A stretch of 64,000 nucleotides of DNA, taken from NCBI GenBank assembly GCA_900319635.1, contig ONPF01000004.1, forward strand, positions 1-64,000. Reading direction: 5' to 3'. This stretch comes from an uncultured Eubacteriales bacterium (GTDB lineage: Bacteria; Bacillota; Clostridia; Oscillospirales; Oscillospiraceae). Positions 36,010 to 44,058 of this stretch are shown here, piece after piece. The first letter of the stretch is position 1. The number at the start of each line of letters is the position of its first letter. A program made the translations under genes and the position numbers. The notes under the pieces are model-generated. The model saw only the letters and a list, made by a program, of their open reading frames with translations, was not told where the DNA came from and did not search any database.

Positions 36010-37434
36010 TTACAGATTATAATACTTCTCAAACTCCGCCGGGTGGGGGATCTGGCTGAGCTCCAGGCACTCGGCCCGCTTGCGCTTGATGAAGCTCTGC
36101 AGCAGCTCCTCGGGGAAGACGCCCCCTGCGGTGAGATAGTCGTGATCCTGCTCCAGGGCGTCCAGCGCCTGATCCAGAGAGGTGGGCAGGTGGTGGAGCT
36201 TCCGCTTTTCCTCCTCGGGCAGGTGGAAGAGGTTCATGTCGTAGGGGCCCCAGCCCTTCTCGTGGGGGTCGATCTGCTTCTGGATGCCGTCCAGCCCGGC
36301 CATCAGAATGGCGGCGTAGCAGAAATAGGGGTTGCAGGTGGCGTCCGGGTTGCGAAGCTCGAAGCGGCGCAGCTTGGGGCTCTTGGCATAGGCAGGGATG
36401 CGGATGACGGCGCTGCGGTTGGAGGTGGCGTAGCCCACCGTCACCGGCGCCTCGAAGCCCGGCACCAGGCGCTTGAAGGAGTTGGTGGAGGGGTTGGTGA
36501 TGGCGCAGAGGGAGGCGATGTGCTGCAGCAGGCCGCCCATGAACCAGTGGGCCTCCTTACTCAGATGGGAGTAACCGTTGTCGTCGGAGAAGACGGGCTC
36601 CCCGTCCTTCAAAAGCAGCATGTGCACGTGCATGCCGCTGCCGGCCTCGCCGTAGACGGGCTTGGGCATCAGCGTGGCGCTGTAGCCGTACTTGCGGGCT
36701 ACGTTGTGGATGATGTACTTGATCATCATGCTGCCGTCGGCCATCTTGGACATCTGCATCAGCAGCGGCTCGATCTCGTACTGGCCGGCGCCGCCCACCT
36801 CCGGATGGTGATACTTCACGGGGATGCCCGCCTTTTCGATCTCCAGGCACATTTCGCTGCGGCACTCGTAGCTGGGATCCAGGGGCTTTGCCACGTGATA
36901 ATTCTTCTGGAAGGGCACCACGCAGCCGCTGCCCTCGGTGTCGCTGTTCCAATAGGCCTGCCTGGTGTCCAGATGCACGCCGATGGCGTTGTTGGTCACC
37001 TTCCAGCCGATCTCGTCGAAGAGATAGAACTCAAACTCCGGCAGGATCAGCATGGTGTCGGCGATGCCGGTGTCCTTCATATACTGCTCCGCCGCGGCGA
37101 CGATGTTGCGGGGGTACTGCTTGAGCGGGCGGTTGTTGGGGTAGTCGATGATCATGGCGTTGCCGATCATCGAGAGGGTCTTGATGCTGCTGAAGGGTTC
37201 GATCATGGCGCTGTCCAGATCGGGGATGTAGACCATGTCGCTCTTCTCCACCACGGCGTAGCCATAGTTGGAGGCGTCGAAGCCGATGCCGTTGATCATC
37301 GTGTCCTCGTTGAAGTGGGCGGCGGGGATGGTCACATGGCGGAACTGACCGTCGATGTCCACCACCTTGAAGTCCACCATCTGGATGTCCTGCTCCTTGA
37401 TCATCTGCATGATCTCTTGCGCGGTTCTTGCCAT
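36010..37434 (-). CDS. glnA: Glutamine synthetase (type I)
   Basis: Joins glutamate and ammonia using ATP, the main ammonium-assimilation step. The product is 474 aa. Class signatures are ILPEFEFYLFD, GGAGQYEIE, GYSATLMPKPVYGEAGSG in blocks, SGMHVHM, NRSAVIRIP, RRFELRNPDATCNPYF. ATG 37434 is chosen because GTGAGGAGAGCT precedes it and provides AGGAG; a GTG at 37446 overlaps that site. No GlnR or GlnB gene is next to it. Some neighbours (YHHPEVGG rather than HHEVA) differ from the Bacillus enzyme, as in clostridial forms. Confidence 0.95.
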   Translation of the reverse strand: MARTAQEIMQMIKEQDIQMVDFKVVDIDGQFRHVTIPAAHFNEDTMINGIGFDASNYGYAVVEKSDMVYIPDLDSAMIEPFSSIKTLSMIGNAMIIDYPNNRPLKQYPRNIVAAAEQYMKDTGIADTMLILPEFEFYLFDEIGWKVTNNAIGVHLDTRQAYWNSDTEGSGCVVPFQKNYHVAKPLDPSYECRSEMCLEIEKAGIPVKYHHPEVGGAGQYEIEPLLMQMSKMADGSMMIKYIIHNVARKYGYSATLMPKPVYGEAGSGMHVHMLLLKDGEPVFSDDNGYSHLSKEAHWFMGGLLQHIASLCAITNPSTNSFKRLVPGFEAPVTVGYATSNRSAVIRIPAYAKSPKLRRFELRNPDATCNPYFCYAAILMAGLDGIQKQIDPHEKGWGPYDMNLFHLPEEEKRKLHHLPTSLDQALDALEQDHDYLTAGGVFPEELLQSFIKRKRAECLELSQIPHPAEFEKYYNL

Positions 37435-37497
37435 AGCTCTCCTCACTTCTCTGCCTGAAAAGGCTTGTTATCATCCGGGTCATGAAACCCAAGGCAT

Positions 37498-37526
37498 ACT
37501 ATAGCAGCTTTCCGTCATTTTGTACA
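37498..37526 (-). promoter_or_regulatory. Promoter of glnA
   Basis: On the minus strand, TGTACA (37521-37526), 17-bp spacer, TATAGT (37498-37503). The untranslated leader would be about 57 nt. Confidence 0.65.
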
Positions 37527-37630
37527 TCATTTTTCGAGAGAAAAATAAATATTTTGGGAAACATACCGGAAAACGGCCGGGTGAGGCGGGCGATTCTTTG
37601 CCGCGCCGGAAAAAAATTTCCCCTTTCCTC

Positions 37631-37659
37631 TGGACGGATGGGCGAAAACCCGATACAAT
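37631..37659 (+). promoter_or_regulatory. Promoter of the GH31 gene
   Basis: TGGACG (37631-37636), 17-bp spacer, TACAAT (37654-37659). Confidence 0.65.
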
Positions 37660-37688
37660 AGAAAAAAAGACAACAGGAGGATAGCACC

Positions 37689-39665
37689 ATGCTGCAATCG
37701 CAAGTTCGCGCCGGATCCTGGATGCTGGAGCAGGACAAGGTCCTGCTGGCCAGCCACACCGTCGACCGCCCCTTTGCCACCGCCGTGAAGCGGGAGAAGA
37801 GCTATCAGGAGAACCGGGGCACCTATAAGGAGACCGTGCGGGAGACTGCCCGCATCCCCCTGACCAAGGTGAAGCGGGAAGGGGAGGAGATCGTCTTCTC
37901 CGACGAGGGGCACAGCCTGCGCATGAAGGCGGAGAGCCGCCCCCGGGGCGTGGAGCTGTTCCTTACCGGCGAGGAGGGCTGGGCCTACGAGTTTTCCCTG
38001 CCCGCTATGGAGGACGAGTGCGTCTTCGGCGGCGGCGAGCAGTACCGCCAGGTGAACCTCCGGGGCGAGCGGGTGAAGAACTTCGTCTCTGAGCACATCA
38101 AGGCCACCACCATCCTGGAAAAGGCGCTGGTGCCCCGGGCGCTGTATCGGGAGAAGAAGGCAGCCAGCATCGGCACCTACGCCCCCATGCCCGTGTTCGT
38201 CACCGACTCCGGCCGCCTCATCCGCTTCGATACCGCCTCTGACGGCTGGGCGGACTTCGGCAAGGAGGAGTACCGCTTTCAGTACGACCGCTGCCCCGCC
38301 TCGCTGACCCTGCAGAAGGGCGGCAGCTTCCAGGAGCTCTCGGCCCTGCTCTCCGTCCAGATCCCCAACCGCCAGTATCTGCCCGACTGGTGCCTGGACG
38401 GCATGATCCTGGGCGCCCAGGGCGGCACCGAGGAGGTACTGCGCAAGACCTTCTCCCTGCTGGACGCGGGGGCGGAGATCTGCGGCGTCTGGAGCCAGGA
38501 CTGGTCCGGCTGCAACAAGACCATGGCCGGCTACCAGGTCTGGTGGAACTGGGAGGCGGACGAGAAGCTCTATCCCGACATCCGCGGCATGATCCGCAAG
38601 CTCAACGAGCGGGGCGTCAAATTCCTGGCCTACATCAACCCCTACCTGGTGCGGGACAGCCGCCTCTATACCTACTGCAAGGACAAGGGCTACCTTATCA
38701 CCCGGCGGGACGGCAGCATCTACCACATCAAATCCACCACCTTTGACGCCGGCATGCTGGATCTGACCAATCCCGAGGCCGTGCGCTACATCAAGGATCA
38801 GCTCATCAAGAAGAACATGCTGGAGCTGGGCGTCTCCGGCTGGATGGCGGACTTCGGGGAATACCTGCCGGTGGACTGCGTGCTCCATGACGGCGACCCC
38901 GCGGAGCTCCACAATCTCTGGCCGGTGCTCTGGGCCAAGGTCAACCGGGAGGCCATCGAGGAATACGGCGCCAAGGACGCCTTCTTCTTCTCCCGCTCCG
39001 GCTACACCGGCATCCAGACCTACGCCCCCATCCTCTGGAACGGCGACCAGCACACCGACACCACCCGGGACTACGGCATGCCCTGCGTGATGCCCGCCAG
39101 CTTCTCCCTGGGCTTCTCCGGGGTGACCATGCTCCACTGCGACATCGGCGGCTTCTTCTCCTTCCTGCGTCTCAAGCGGGACGGGGAGCTGCTGACGCGC
39201 TGGATGGAGATGTGCACCTTCTCCCTTTTGATGCGCAGCCACGAGTCCATCCGCCCCTCCGCCAACGCCCAGCCCTATGACGAGGACGTGCGGGACTACA
39301 CCGTGCGCCTCACCAGGATCCACAAGGCCCTCAAGCCCTACATCGCCCGCTGCGTGTACCTGGCCTCCGAGGGGCTGCCCGCCATGCGCCCGGACTTCTG
39401 GGAGGAGATGGACGGGGAGGACAGCCGGGATCCCTACGCCTATTTCTTCGGGGAGGAGATGTTCGTCTGCCCGGTGCTGAAGAAGGGCGCCGTGAAGCGC
39501 AAGGTGTATCTCCCCCGGGGCAAGTGGGTGCATTTCTGGACGGGGAAGACCTACAAGGGCGGACGGAAGCACACCGTGCCCGCCCCGCTTGGCGAGACCC
39601 CCGTGTTCTACCGCAAGGACGGAAAATTCGCAAACCTCTTCCGGGAAGCGGCGGCGGAGCTATGA
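37689..39665 (+). CDS. GH31 family alpha-glycosidase, YihQ (sulfoquinovosidase) clade
   Basis: A 658-aa cytosolic retaining alpha-glycosidase (no signal peptide). Colinearity with E. coli YihQ, as I remember it, is strong: GGGEQYRQVNLRGE, LGAQGGTEEVL, VWSQDWSGCNKT, FLAYINPYL, WMADFGEYLP (nucleophile Asp near 388) and WNGDQHTDTTRDY (acid/base Asp near 452), ending VHFWTGKTYKGG and PVFYRKDG. Of the sulfoquinovose-pocket residues QQRWY, both Gln and the Trp are kept, but the Arg is Gln (QVWWNW, near 282) and the Tyr is Phe (CDIGGFF, near 488). So clade membership is firm and the sulfonate substrate is doubtful. The ATG follows AGGAGGATAGCACC. Confidence 0.85.
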   Translation: MLQSQVRAGSWMLEQDKVLLASHTVDRPFATAVKREKSYQENRGTYKETVRETARIPLTKVKREGEEIVFSDEGHSLRMKAESRPRGVELFLTGEEGWAYEFSLPAMEDECVFGGGEQYRQVNLRGERVKNFVSEHIKATTILEKALVPRALYREKKAASIGTYAPMPVFVTDSGRLIRFDTASDGWADFGKEEYRFQYDRCPASLTLQKGGSFQELSALLSVQIPNRQYLPDWCLDGMILGAQGGTEEVLRKTFSLLDAGAEICGVWSQDWSGCNKTMAGYQVWWNWEADEKLYPDIRGMIRKLNERGVKFLAYINPYLVRDSRLYTYCKDKGYLITRRDGSIYHIKSTTFDAGMLDLTNPEAVRYIKDQLIKKNMLELGVSGWMADFGEYLPVDCVLHDGDPAELHNLWPVLWAKVNREAIEEYGAKDAFFFSRSGYTGIQTYAPILWNGDQHTDTTRDYGMPCVMPASFSLGFSGVTMLHCDIGGFFSFLRLKRDGELLTRWMEMCTFSLLMRSHESIRPSANAQPYDEDVRDYTVRLTRIHKALKPYIARCVYLASEGLPAMRPDFWEEMDGEDSRDPYAYFFGEEMFVCPVLKKGAVKRKVYLPRGKWVHFWTGKTYKGGRKHTVPAPLGETPVFYRKDGKFANLFREAAAEL

Positions 39666-39886
39666 GTTTTGAGTTTTGAGTTTTGAGAATTGAGGAGATG
39701 AGGGAACGGGGTCACCCCGTAGGGGCGAGCTGTGCTCGCCCGCAGACCTTCGCCCGTGTCCGACAAGCGGGCGGCCTTGCCTCCCCTGCAAGGGGTCTTG
39801 GGTGTGGCACGGCAAGCGCAGCGCGGCCGTGACGGAGGGGTTTCCCCCGTGGCTTTGCGTTTTGCGTTCATCGTATATATAACAAA
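39666..39886. repeat. Repeat element with inverted heptad ends
   Basis: GAGTTTTGAGTTTTGAG (39665-39687) follows the GH31 stop; the inverse, CTCAAAACTCAAAACTGA, lies at 39937-39954 beyond the terminator. Inside are a CCCCGTAGGGGCGAG palindrome module (about 39715) and a short GACGGAGGGG block. No gene. Confidence 0.65.
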
Positions 39887-39929
39887 AAAGTCCAAGAGGT
39901 CAGCTGCAAAGGCTGACCTCTTGGACTTT
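39887..39929. terminator. Bidirectional terminator
   Basis: A perfect 18-bp stem (39887-39904 with 39912-39929, 7-nt loop) with A/T flanks on both sides. It separates the converging GH31 gene and the isomerase-like gene. Confidence 0.9.
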
Positions 39930-39962
39930 ATCTCTCAAAACTCAAAACTGAATACTCAAAAC

Positions 39963-41303
39963 TCAGTACTTGTACACCTCAAAGCCCAGCATGCCGGCCA
40001 GAGCCTCCAGGGCCTTGACGTGGTTGCCCTTCATCACCACGAAGTGGGGCTCGAAGCCGTCCAGCACGCTCTTCTCCACGATCTCCCGGCTGTCGCTGTC
40101 CGTGCAGATCACGAGAGAGGTGCCGATGAACTGCCGGGGCTTGTCCAGCGCCTCGCCCGTAGCCAGGAAGAAGCGGAAGCTGCCGTCGGGTTCCCGGCCG
40201 ATGCGGAAGATGGTGGCCTCCGGGAAGGCCTCGCAGCCGAAGTTCATAGCCGGGCCGATCTTCCGGTTGGGGTGCACGCCAATCTCGGCGCCGGTGTCCT
40301 TCCGGGCCAGGGAGCAGGCGGCGGCGCCGCAGTGCCAGAAGGTGATGGTGTTCTCCCACTCGTCCAGGCTCACCGGGTCGCCGAAGAACACCGGCTCGCC
40401 CGAAAGCTGCATGCCCACCCACATGGAGAGGGCACCGTACACGTCCGCCTCGCAGGCGGCAGCCACGCCGTCGTCATTGAGCAGGCTCAGCACCGTGCAC
40501 ACCGGGGTGCCGTAGGCGGTGAAGAAGTCCGGCCAGCAGCGGCTGGCCAGGGCACCGATGCCGTTTGCCTGCACATAGTCGCTGTAGGCCTTGTAGAGCC
40601 GGGCGTGATCCAGGCGGTTGCGCTCCGGGGTCTTGTCCAGCCCGCAGGTGGCACAGGCGGTTTTCTCCAGAAAGGCGGCGCAGTCCTCGTCACTGTAGCT
40701 CTTAGCCTTGTCGATGAGCTCCCGGGCCTCGATGGCCTCCAGCTCCACGCCGAAGACGCTCATGAGCTCCCCGTCCAGCGCCCGGCCGAAGCCGAAGCCC
40801 TGGGGCGTGTGGCCGATGGCGGCCAGCTTCAGACCGCGCATGGCGTGCCTGACCCTGGCGGCGGCCACCGCGGCCTTTACCGCCTCCTCCAGATCCAGCT
40901 CCTCGGGGGAGCCGAACACGTAAGAGAAGGGGCGATCGTCAAAGGCGCGGAGGGTGTTGGCGGCGGAATAGGCCCCGGTGAGGGAGTTGAGGCGCAGCCG
41001 CCCCCCGTCGATCACGGGCTCCCGCAGCGTCCAGAGCAGCACCGGGCAGTCAAAGCGGCGCAGCACCTCGGCCATGTAGGCGGCGTTGGCGAAGGTCAGA
41101 TTCTGGAACACGATGAGATCCGGCTGCACAGAATCCAGCCAGGCGCGGAGCTTGTCGATGCTGAGCAGCATCTCCTCCGGGCAGAGGAAGGCGGGGTCGA
41201 TCTCCCGCAGCAGCTCTTTGCTCTTGTCAAAGGCCTCCTGCGCGCTCTCCAGATGGAAGGTGGGCACGCCCACCGGGACGTAAACAGGCGTAAATGCTTT
41301 CAT
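39963..41303 (-). CDS. L-fucose/arabinose isomerase-fold protein
   Basis: A 446-aa protein of the fucose isomerase N-terminal/central domain superfamily, which interconverts aldoses and ketoses with a divalent metal. Visible landmarks are DLIVFQNLTFANAAYMAEV, PVLLWTLREP, KLAAIGHTPQGFGFG, ALASRCWPDFF, CEADVYGALSMWVG, VHPNRKIGPAMNFGCEA and VICTDSDSREIVE. Isomerases of this fold were assigned to sulfoquinovose isomerisation in one sulfoglycolysis route. ATG 41303 follows GAGGTGCCTT; a longer form from 41345 overlaps the promoter. The gene is transcribed away from the transketolase pair, sharing the control region. Confidence 0.8.
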   Translation of the reverse strand: MKAFTPVYVPVGVPTFHLESAQEAFDKSKELLREIDPAFLCPEEMLLSIDKLRAWLDSVQPDLIVFQNLTFANAAYMAEVLRRFDCPVLLWTLREPVIDGGRLRLNSLTGAYSAANTLRAFDDRPFSYVFGSPEELDLEEAVKAAVAAARVRHAMRGLKLAAIGHTPQGFGFGRALDGELMSVFGVELEAIEARELIDKAKSYSDEDCAAFLEKTACATCGLDKTPERNRLDHARLYKAYSDYVQANGIGALASRCWPDFFTAYGTPVCTVLSLLNDDGVAAACEADVYGALSMWVGMQLSGEPVFFGDPVSLDEWENTITFWHCGAAACSLARKDTGAEIGVHPNRKIGPAMNFGCEAFPEATIFRIGREPDGSFRFFLATGEALDKPRQFIGTSLVICTDSDSREIVEKSVLDGFEPHFVVMKGNHVKALEALAGMLGFEVYKY

Positions 41304-41340
41304 AAGGCACCTCACTTGCGTATATTTTGTCTTCCCGCAC

Positions 41341-41370
41341 ATCATAGTACCAAAGCCCGCCTGCTGTCAA
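41341..41370 (-). promoter_or_regulatory. Promoter of the isomerase-like gene
   Basis: On the minus strand, TTGACA (41365-41370), 18-bp spacer, TATGAT (41341-41346). Its -35 lies 11 bp from the -35 of the opposite promoter. Confidence 0.75.
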
Positions 41371-41381
41371 GGAGATTGCGG

Positions 41382-41410
41382 TTGACAAAGTCGCCGCGGG
41401 GGCGTACAAT
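41382..41410 (+). promoter_or_regulatory. Promoter of the transketolase operon
   Basis: Consensus TTGACA (41382-41387), 17-bp spacer, TACAAT (41405-41410). Confidence 0.88.
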
Positions 41411-41452
41411 TTTACTGTTATGGCCTATAAAACTCAAAGGAGGGACTTGAAC

Positions 41453-42280
41453 TTGAGTCAAGATCTCAAAGAAATCTGCAAGGATATTCGCTGCGACATC
41501 ATGACCACCATCGGTCATCTGGGCGTGGGGCATATCGGCGGCTGCCTGTCTCTGGCGGAGCTGCTGACGGTGCTGTACTTCAAGGAAATGCACATCGATC
41601 CCCAGAACCCCAAGATGCCCGGCCGGGATCGGCTGGTCTGCTCCAAGGGGCACGCCGGCCCCGCCATCTACGCCGCCCTGGCCAATCGAGGCTACTTTGA
41701 CAAGGCGGAGCTGCTGACCCTGAATCAGAGCGGCACCCACCTGCCCAGCCACTGCGACATGAACCTCACCACCGGCATCGACATGACCACCGGCTCCCTG
41801 GGCCAGGGCTTCAGCTGCGCCGTGGGCGTGGCGCTGGGCTCCAAGCTGGAGGACGACGGCGCGACGATCTATGCCATCGTGGGCGACGGCGAGAGCCAGG
41901 AGGGTCAGATCTGGGAGGCGGCCATGTTCGCCGCCGCCAAGAAGCTGGATAACCTCATCGCCTTTACCGACTACAACAAGCTCCAGATCGACGGCCCGGT
42001 CTCCGAGGTCAACGACGTCGCCCCCCTGGCGGAGAAGTGGGCCGCCTTCGGCTGGAACGTGATCGACGTGGAGGACGGCAACGACCTGGAGCAGGTGGAG
42101 GCCGCCATCGAGCACGCGAAGCTTGGCCGCGGCGGGGAGAAGCCCACCATGGTCATCCTGAACACCAAGAAGGGCTGCGGCGTCAAGTGGATCGAGGATC
42201 TGGGCGCCGGCAACCACAACACCAATGTCACCGAGGAGCAGGCCCAGGCCGCCATTGCGGAAATTCGGGGGAGGGACTAA
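41453..42280 (+). CDS. Transketolase, N-terminal (thiamine pyrophosphate) subunit
   Basis: The PP-binding half of a split transketolase, 275 aa from the TTG at 41453. Motifs are GHLGVGHIGGCLSLAELL, SKGHAGPAIYAAL, TGSLGQGFSCAVG, VGDGESQEGQIWEA (the GDG thiamine-diphosphate motif) and FTDYNKLQIDG. AAAGGAGG (41436-41443) makes TTG 41453 the best start. An ATG at 41420 in the same frame lies only 3 nt from the predicted transcript start and has no ribosome site. It acts with the next gene product as an alpha-beta pair. Confidence 0.92.
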   Translation: MSQDLKEICKDIRCDIMTTIGHLGVGHIGGCLSLAELLTVLYFKEMHIDPQNPKMPGRDRLVCSKGHAGPAIYAALANRGYFDKAELLTLNQSGTHLPSHCDMNLTTGIDMTTGSLGQGFSCAVGVALGSKLEDDGATIYAIVGDGESQEGQIWEAAMFAAAKKLDNLIAFTDYNKLQIDGPVSEVNDVAPLAEKWAAFGWNVIDVEDGNDLEQVEAAIEHAKLGRGGEKPTMVILNTKKGCGVKWIEDLGAGNHNTNVTEEQAQAAIAEIRGRD

Positions 42281-42283
42281 GCT

Positions 42284-43207
42284 ATGGAAATGAGAGCTGT
42301 TTACGCTGAATGCCTGGCCCAGATGATGGAGCAGGACAAGCACGTCGTCGTGCTGGACGCCGACCTCTCCAAGGCCAGCGGCACCCGCAAGATGTACGAT
42401 CGCTTCCCCAGGCAGATGTTTGACTGCGGCGTGGCCGAGCAGAACATGGCCTCCATCGCCGCCGGCCTCTCCAGCTACGGCTTTAAGCCCTGGATCGAGA
42501 GCTTTACCCCCTTCGCCACCCGGCGGATCTGCGACCAGATCGCCATCTCCATCTCCTATGCCAAGCAGAACGTGAAGATCGTGGGCACCGACCCCGGCAT
42601 CTCCGCCGAGCTCAACGGCGGCACCCACATGAGCATGGAGGACATCGGCGTCCTGCGCTCCATCCCCGGCATCGTGATCTTTGAGCCGGTGGACGAAGTG
42701 CAGCTGCGCGCCGCCATGCCCGTGCTGAACGCCTATGAGGGGCCGGTGTATGTGCGCCTCTTCCGCAAGGTGCAGCCCGTGATCTTCCCCGAGGACTACA
42801 AGTTCGACCTCTTCAAGGCAGATACGCTCCGCGAGGGCAGGGATCTCACGATCTTCGTCTCCGGCATGGTGACCAAGGACTGCCTGGACGCGGCCGAGCT
42901 TCTGCGCGAGCAGGGCATCGACGCGGAGATCATCAATGTCCACACCATCAAGCCCGTGGATCGGGAGACGGTGATCGCCTCCGCCCGGAAGACCGGCGCG
43001 GTGCTGACGGTGGAGAACCACAATGTCATCGGCGGCCTGCACTCCGCCATTCTGGAGACCCTGGCCCAGGAGAAGATCCCCGTCTGCGCTGTGGGTGTGC
43101 CCGACCGCTTCGGCGAGGTGGGCAAGATCCCCTATCTGCGTGAGGTCATGGGCCTCACGGTAGAGAACATCGTGGAGACGGCGAAGAAGGCCGTCAGCCT
43201 GAAGTAA
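42284..43207 (+). CDS. Transketolase, C-terminal (pyrimidine-binding) subunit
   Basis: The second half of the split transketolase, 307 aa. The pyrimidine domain has VVLDADLSKASG, FDCGVAEQNMASIAAGLSS with the catalytic Glu, and PWIESFTPFATRR; the C-terminal domain has TVENHNVIGGLHSAI and PDRFGEVGK. It starts 3 nt after the previous stop. Split transketolases are common in Firmicutes and often serve special sugar routes. A repeat region separates it from the next gene. Confidence 0.93.
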   Translation: MEMRAVYAECLAQMMEQDKHVVVLDADLSKASGTRKMYDRFPRQMFDCGVAEQNMASIAAGLSSYGFKPWIESFTPFATRRICDQIAISISYAKQNVKIVGTDPGISAELNGGTHMSMEDIGVLRSIPGIVIFEPVDEVQLRAAMPVLNAYEGPVYVRLFRKVQPVIFPEDYKFDLFKADTLREGRDLTIFVSGMVTKDCLDAAELLREQGIDAEIINVHTIKPVDRETVIASARKTGAVLTVENHNVIGGLHSAILETLAQEKIPVCAVGVPDRFGEVGKIPYLREVMGLTVENIVETAKKAVSLK

Positions 43208-43352
43208 TGCGGAATTCGGAATGCGGAATTCGGAATTGCCTCCGGTTCCGCATTCCTTTTGCGCCTTGCACCGTAGGGACGGCTATCAGCCGCCCGCTTA
43301 AGCTTCCTCGGGGAGGGAGCCTATATGGAGGAGTTCCATTGATCCCACAGCT
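43208..43352. repeat. Short heptad array and palindrome module
   Basis: Directly after the transketolase stop are two GCGGAATTCGGAAT units and an inverted TTCCGCATTCC (43208-43257), then a CCGTAGGGACGGCTATCAGC palindrome module (about 43271) and a partial copy of the 75-bp repeat end (TCGGGGAGGGAGCCTATAT). Confidence 0.65.
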
Positions 43353-43577
43353 CCCTCAGTCAGCCGCCTTCCGTGAGACGGCGTCTGCCAGCTCCCTCGG
43401 GGAGGGAGCCTATATTGAAAGGAAAACCCCTCAGTCATCCGTCTTCCGTGAGACGACGGATGACAGCTCCCCTTACAGGGGAGCCTAAGATGAAAGGAGA
43501 ACCCCTCAGTCATCCGTCTTCCGTGAGACGACGGATGCCAGCTCCCCTTACAGGGGAGCCAAAAAAGAAAGGAGATT
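43353..43577 (+). repeat. 75-bp tandem direct repeat, three copies
   Basis: Units start at 43353, 43428 and 43503, an exact period of 75 bp. Each has CCCTCAGTCA, an inner palindrome around CCGTGAGACG, a CAGCTCCC...GGGAGCC stem and a GAAAGGA tail. Copies 2 and 3 are nearly identical; copy 1 is diverged. The tail of copy 3 (AAAGGAG, 43568-43574) is the ribosome site of the RpiB-like gene. Confidence 0.85.
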
Positions 43578-43581
43578 GTAT

Positions 43582-44058
43582 ATGAAAATTGCGATCGGCA
43601 GCGATAAATCCGGCTTCTCCGCCAAGGAAGCCATCAAAGTGTATCTCACCGAGTCCGGCGCGGACTTTGACGATCTGGGCACCGTGGACTTAAACCAGGT
43701 GCACCCCTACTATCAGGTGGCCTCTGAGGTGGCTCCCCTGGTGCAGAACGGTACTTACGACCGGGCTATCCTCATCTGCGGCACCGGCGCCGGCATGTGC
43801 GTGGTGTCCAACAAGTTCAAGGGCGTCTATGCCGTGGCCTGCGAGGGCGTGTACTCCGCCAAGATGGCCCGCACCATCAACAACGCCAACATCCTCTGCA
43901 TGGGCGGCTGGATCGTCGGCCCCGAGATGGCCGTGGAGATGACCAAGACCTTCCTCGCCACCGACTGGTGCCAGGATCTGGAGGATTGGCGCGCCGCCAA
44001 TATGCACAAGTTCGCCCTGCAGGTTTCCGCCATCGAGGACAAGATCTATGACAAGTGA
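43582..44058 (+). CDS. RpiB/LacA/LacB family sugar isomerase
   Basis: A 158-aa isomerase of the ribose-5-phosphate isomerase B family. Motifs are IAIGSDKSGFSAKEAIK, AILICGTGAGMCVVSNKFKGV (anion-hole GTGAGM with the catalytic Cys in ICGTG), and NNANILCMGGW. The family converts aldoses to ketoses through an enediol. Gene order between a split transketolase and an iron alcohol dehydrogenase suggests a four- or five-carbon intermediate rather than housekeeping ribose-5-phosphate. ATG 43582 follows AAAGGAG by 7 nt. It overlaps the next gene by 11 nt. Confidence 0.9.
   Translation: MKIAIGSDKSGFSAKEAIKVYLTESGADFDDLGTVDLNQVHPYYQVASEVAPLVQNGTYDRAILICGTGAGMCVVSNKFKGVYAVACEGVYSAKMARTINNANILCMGGWIVGPEMAVEMTKTFLATDWCQDLEDWRAANMHKFALQVSAIEDKIYDK

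Noticed and set aside
43353..43577. Tandem repeat as a possible CRISPR array
   Set aside because: Period 75 with the whole unit conserved, no alternation of constant repeat and variable spacer, and no cas genes.
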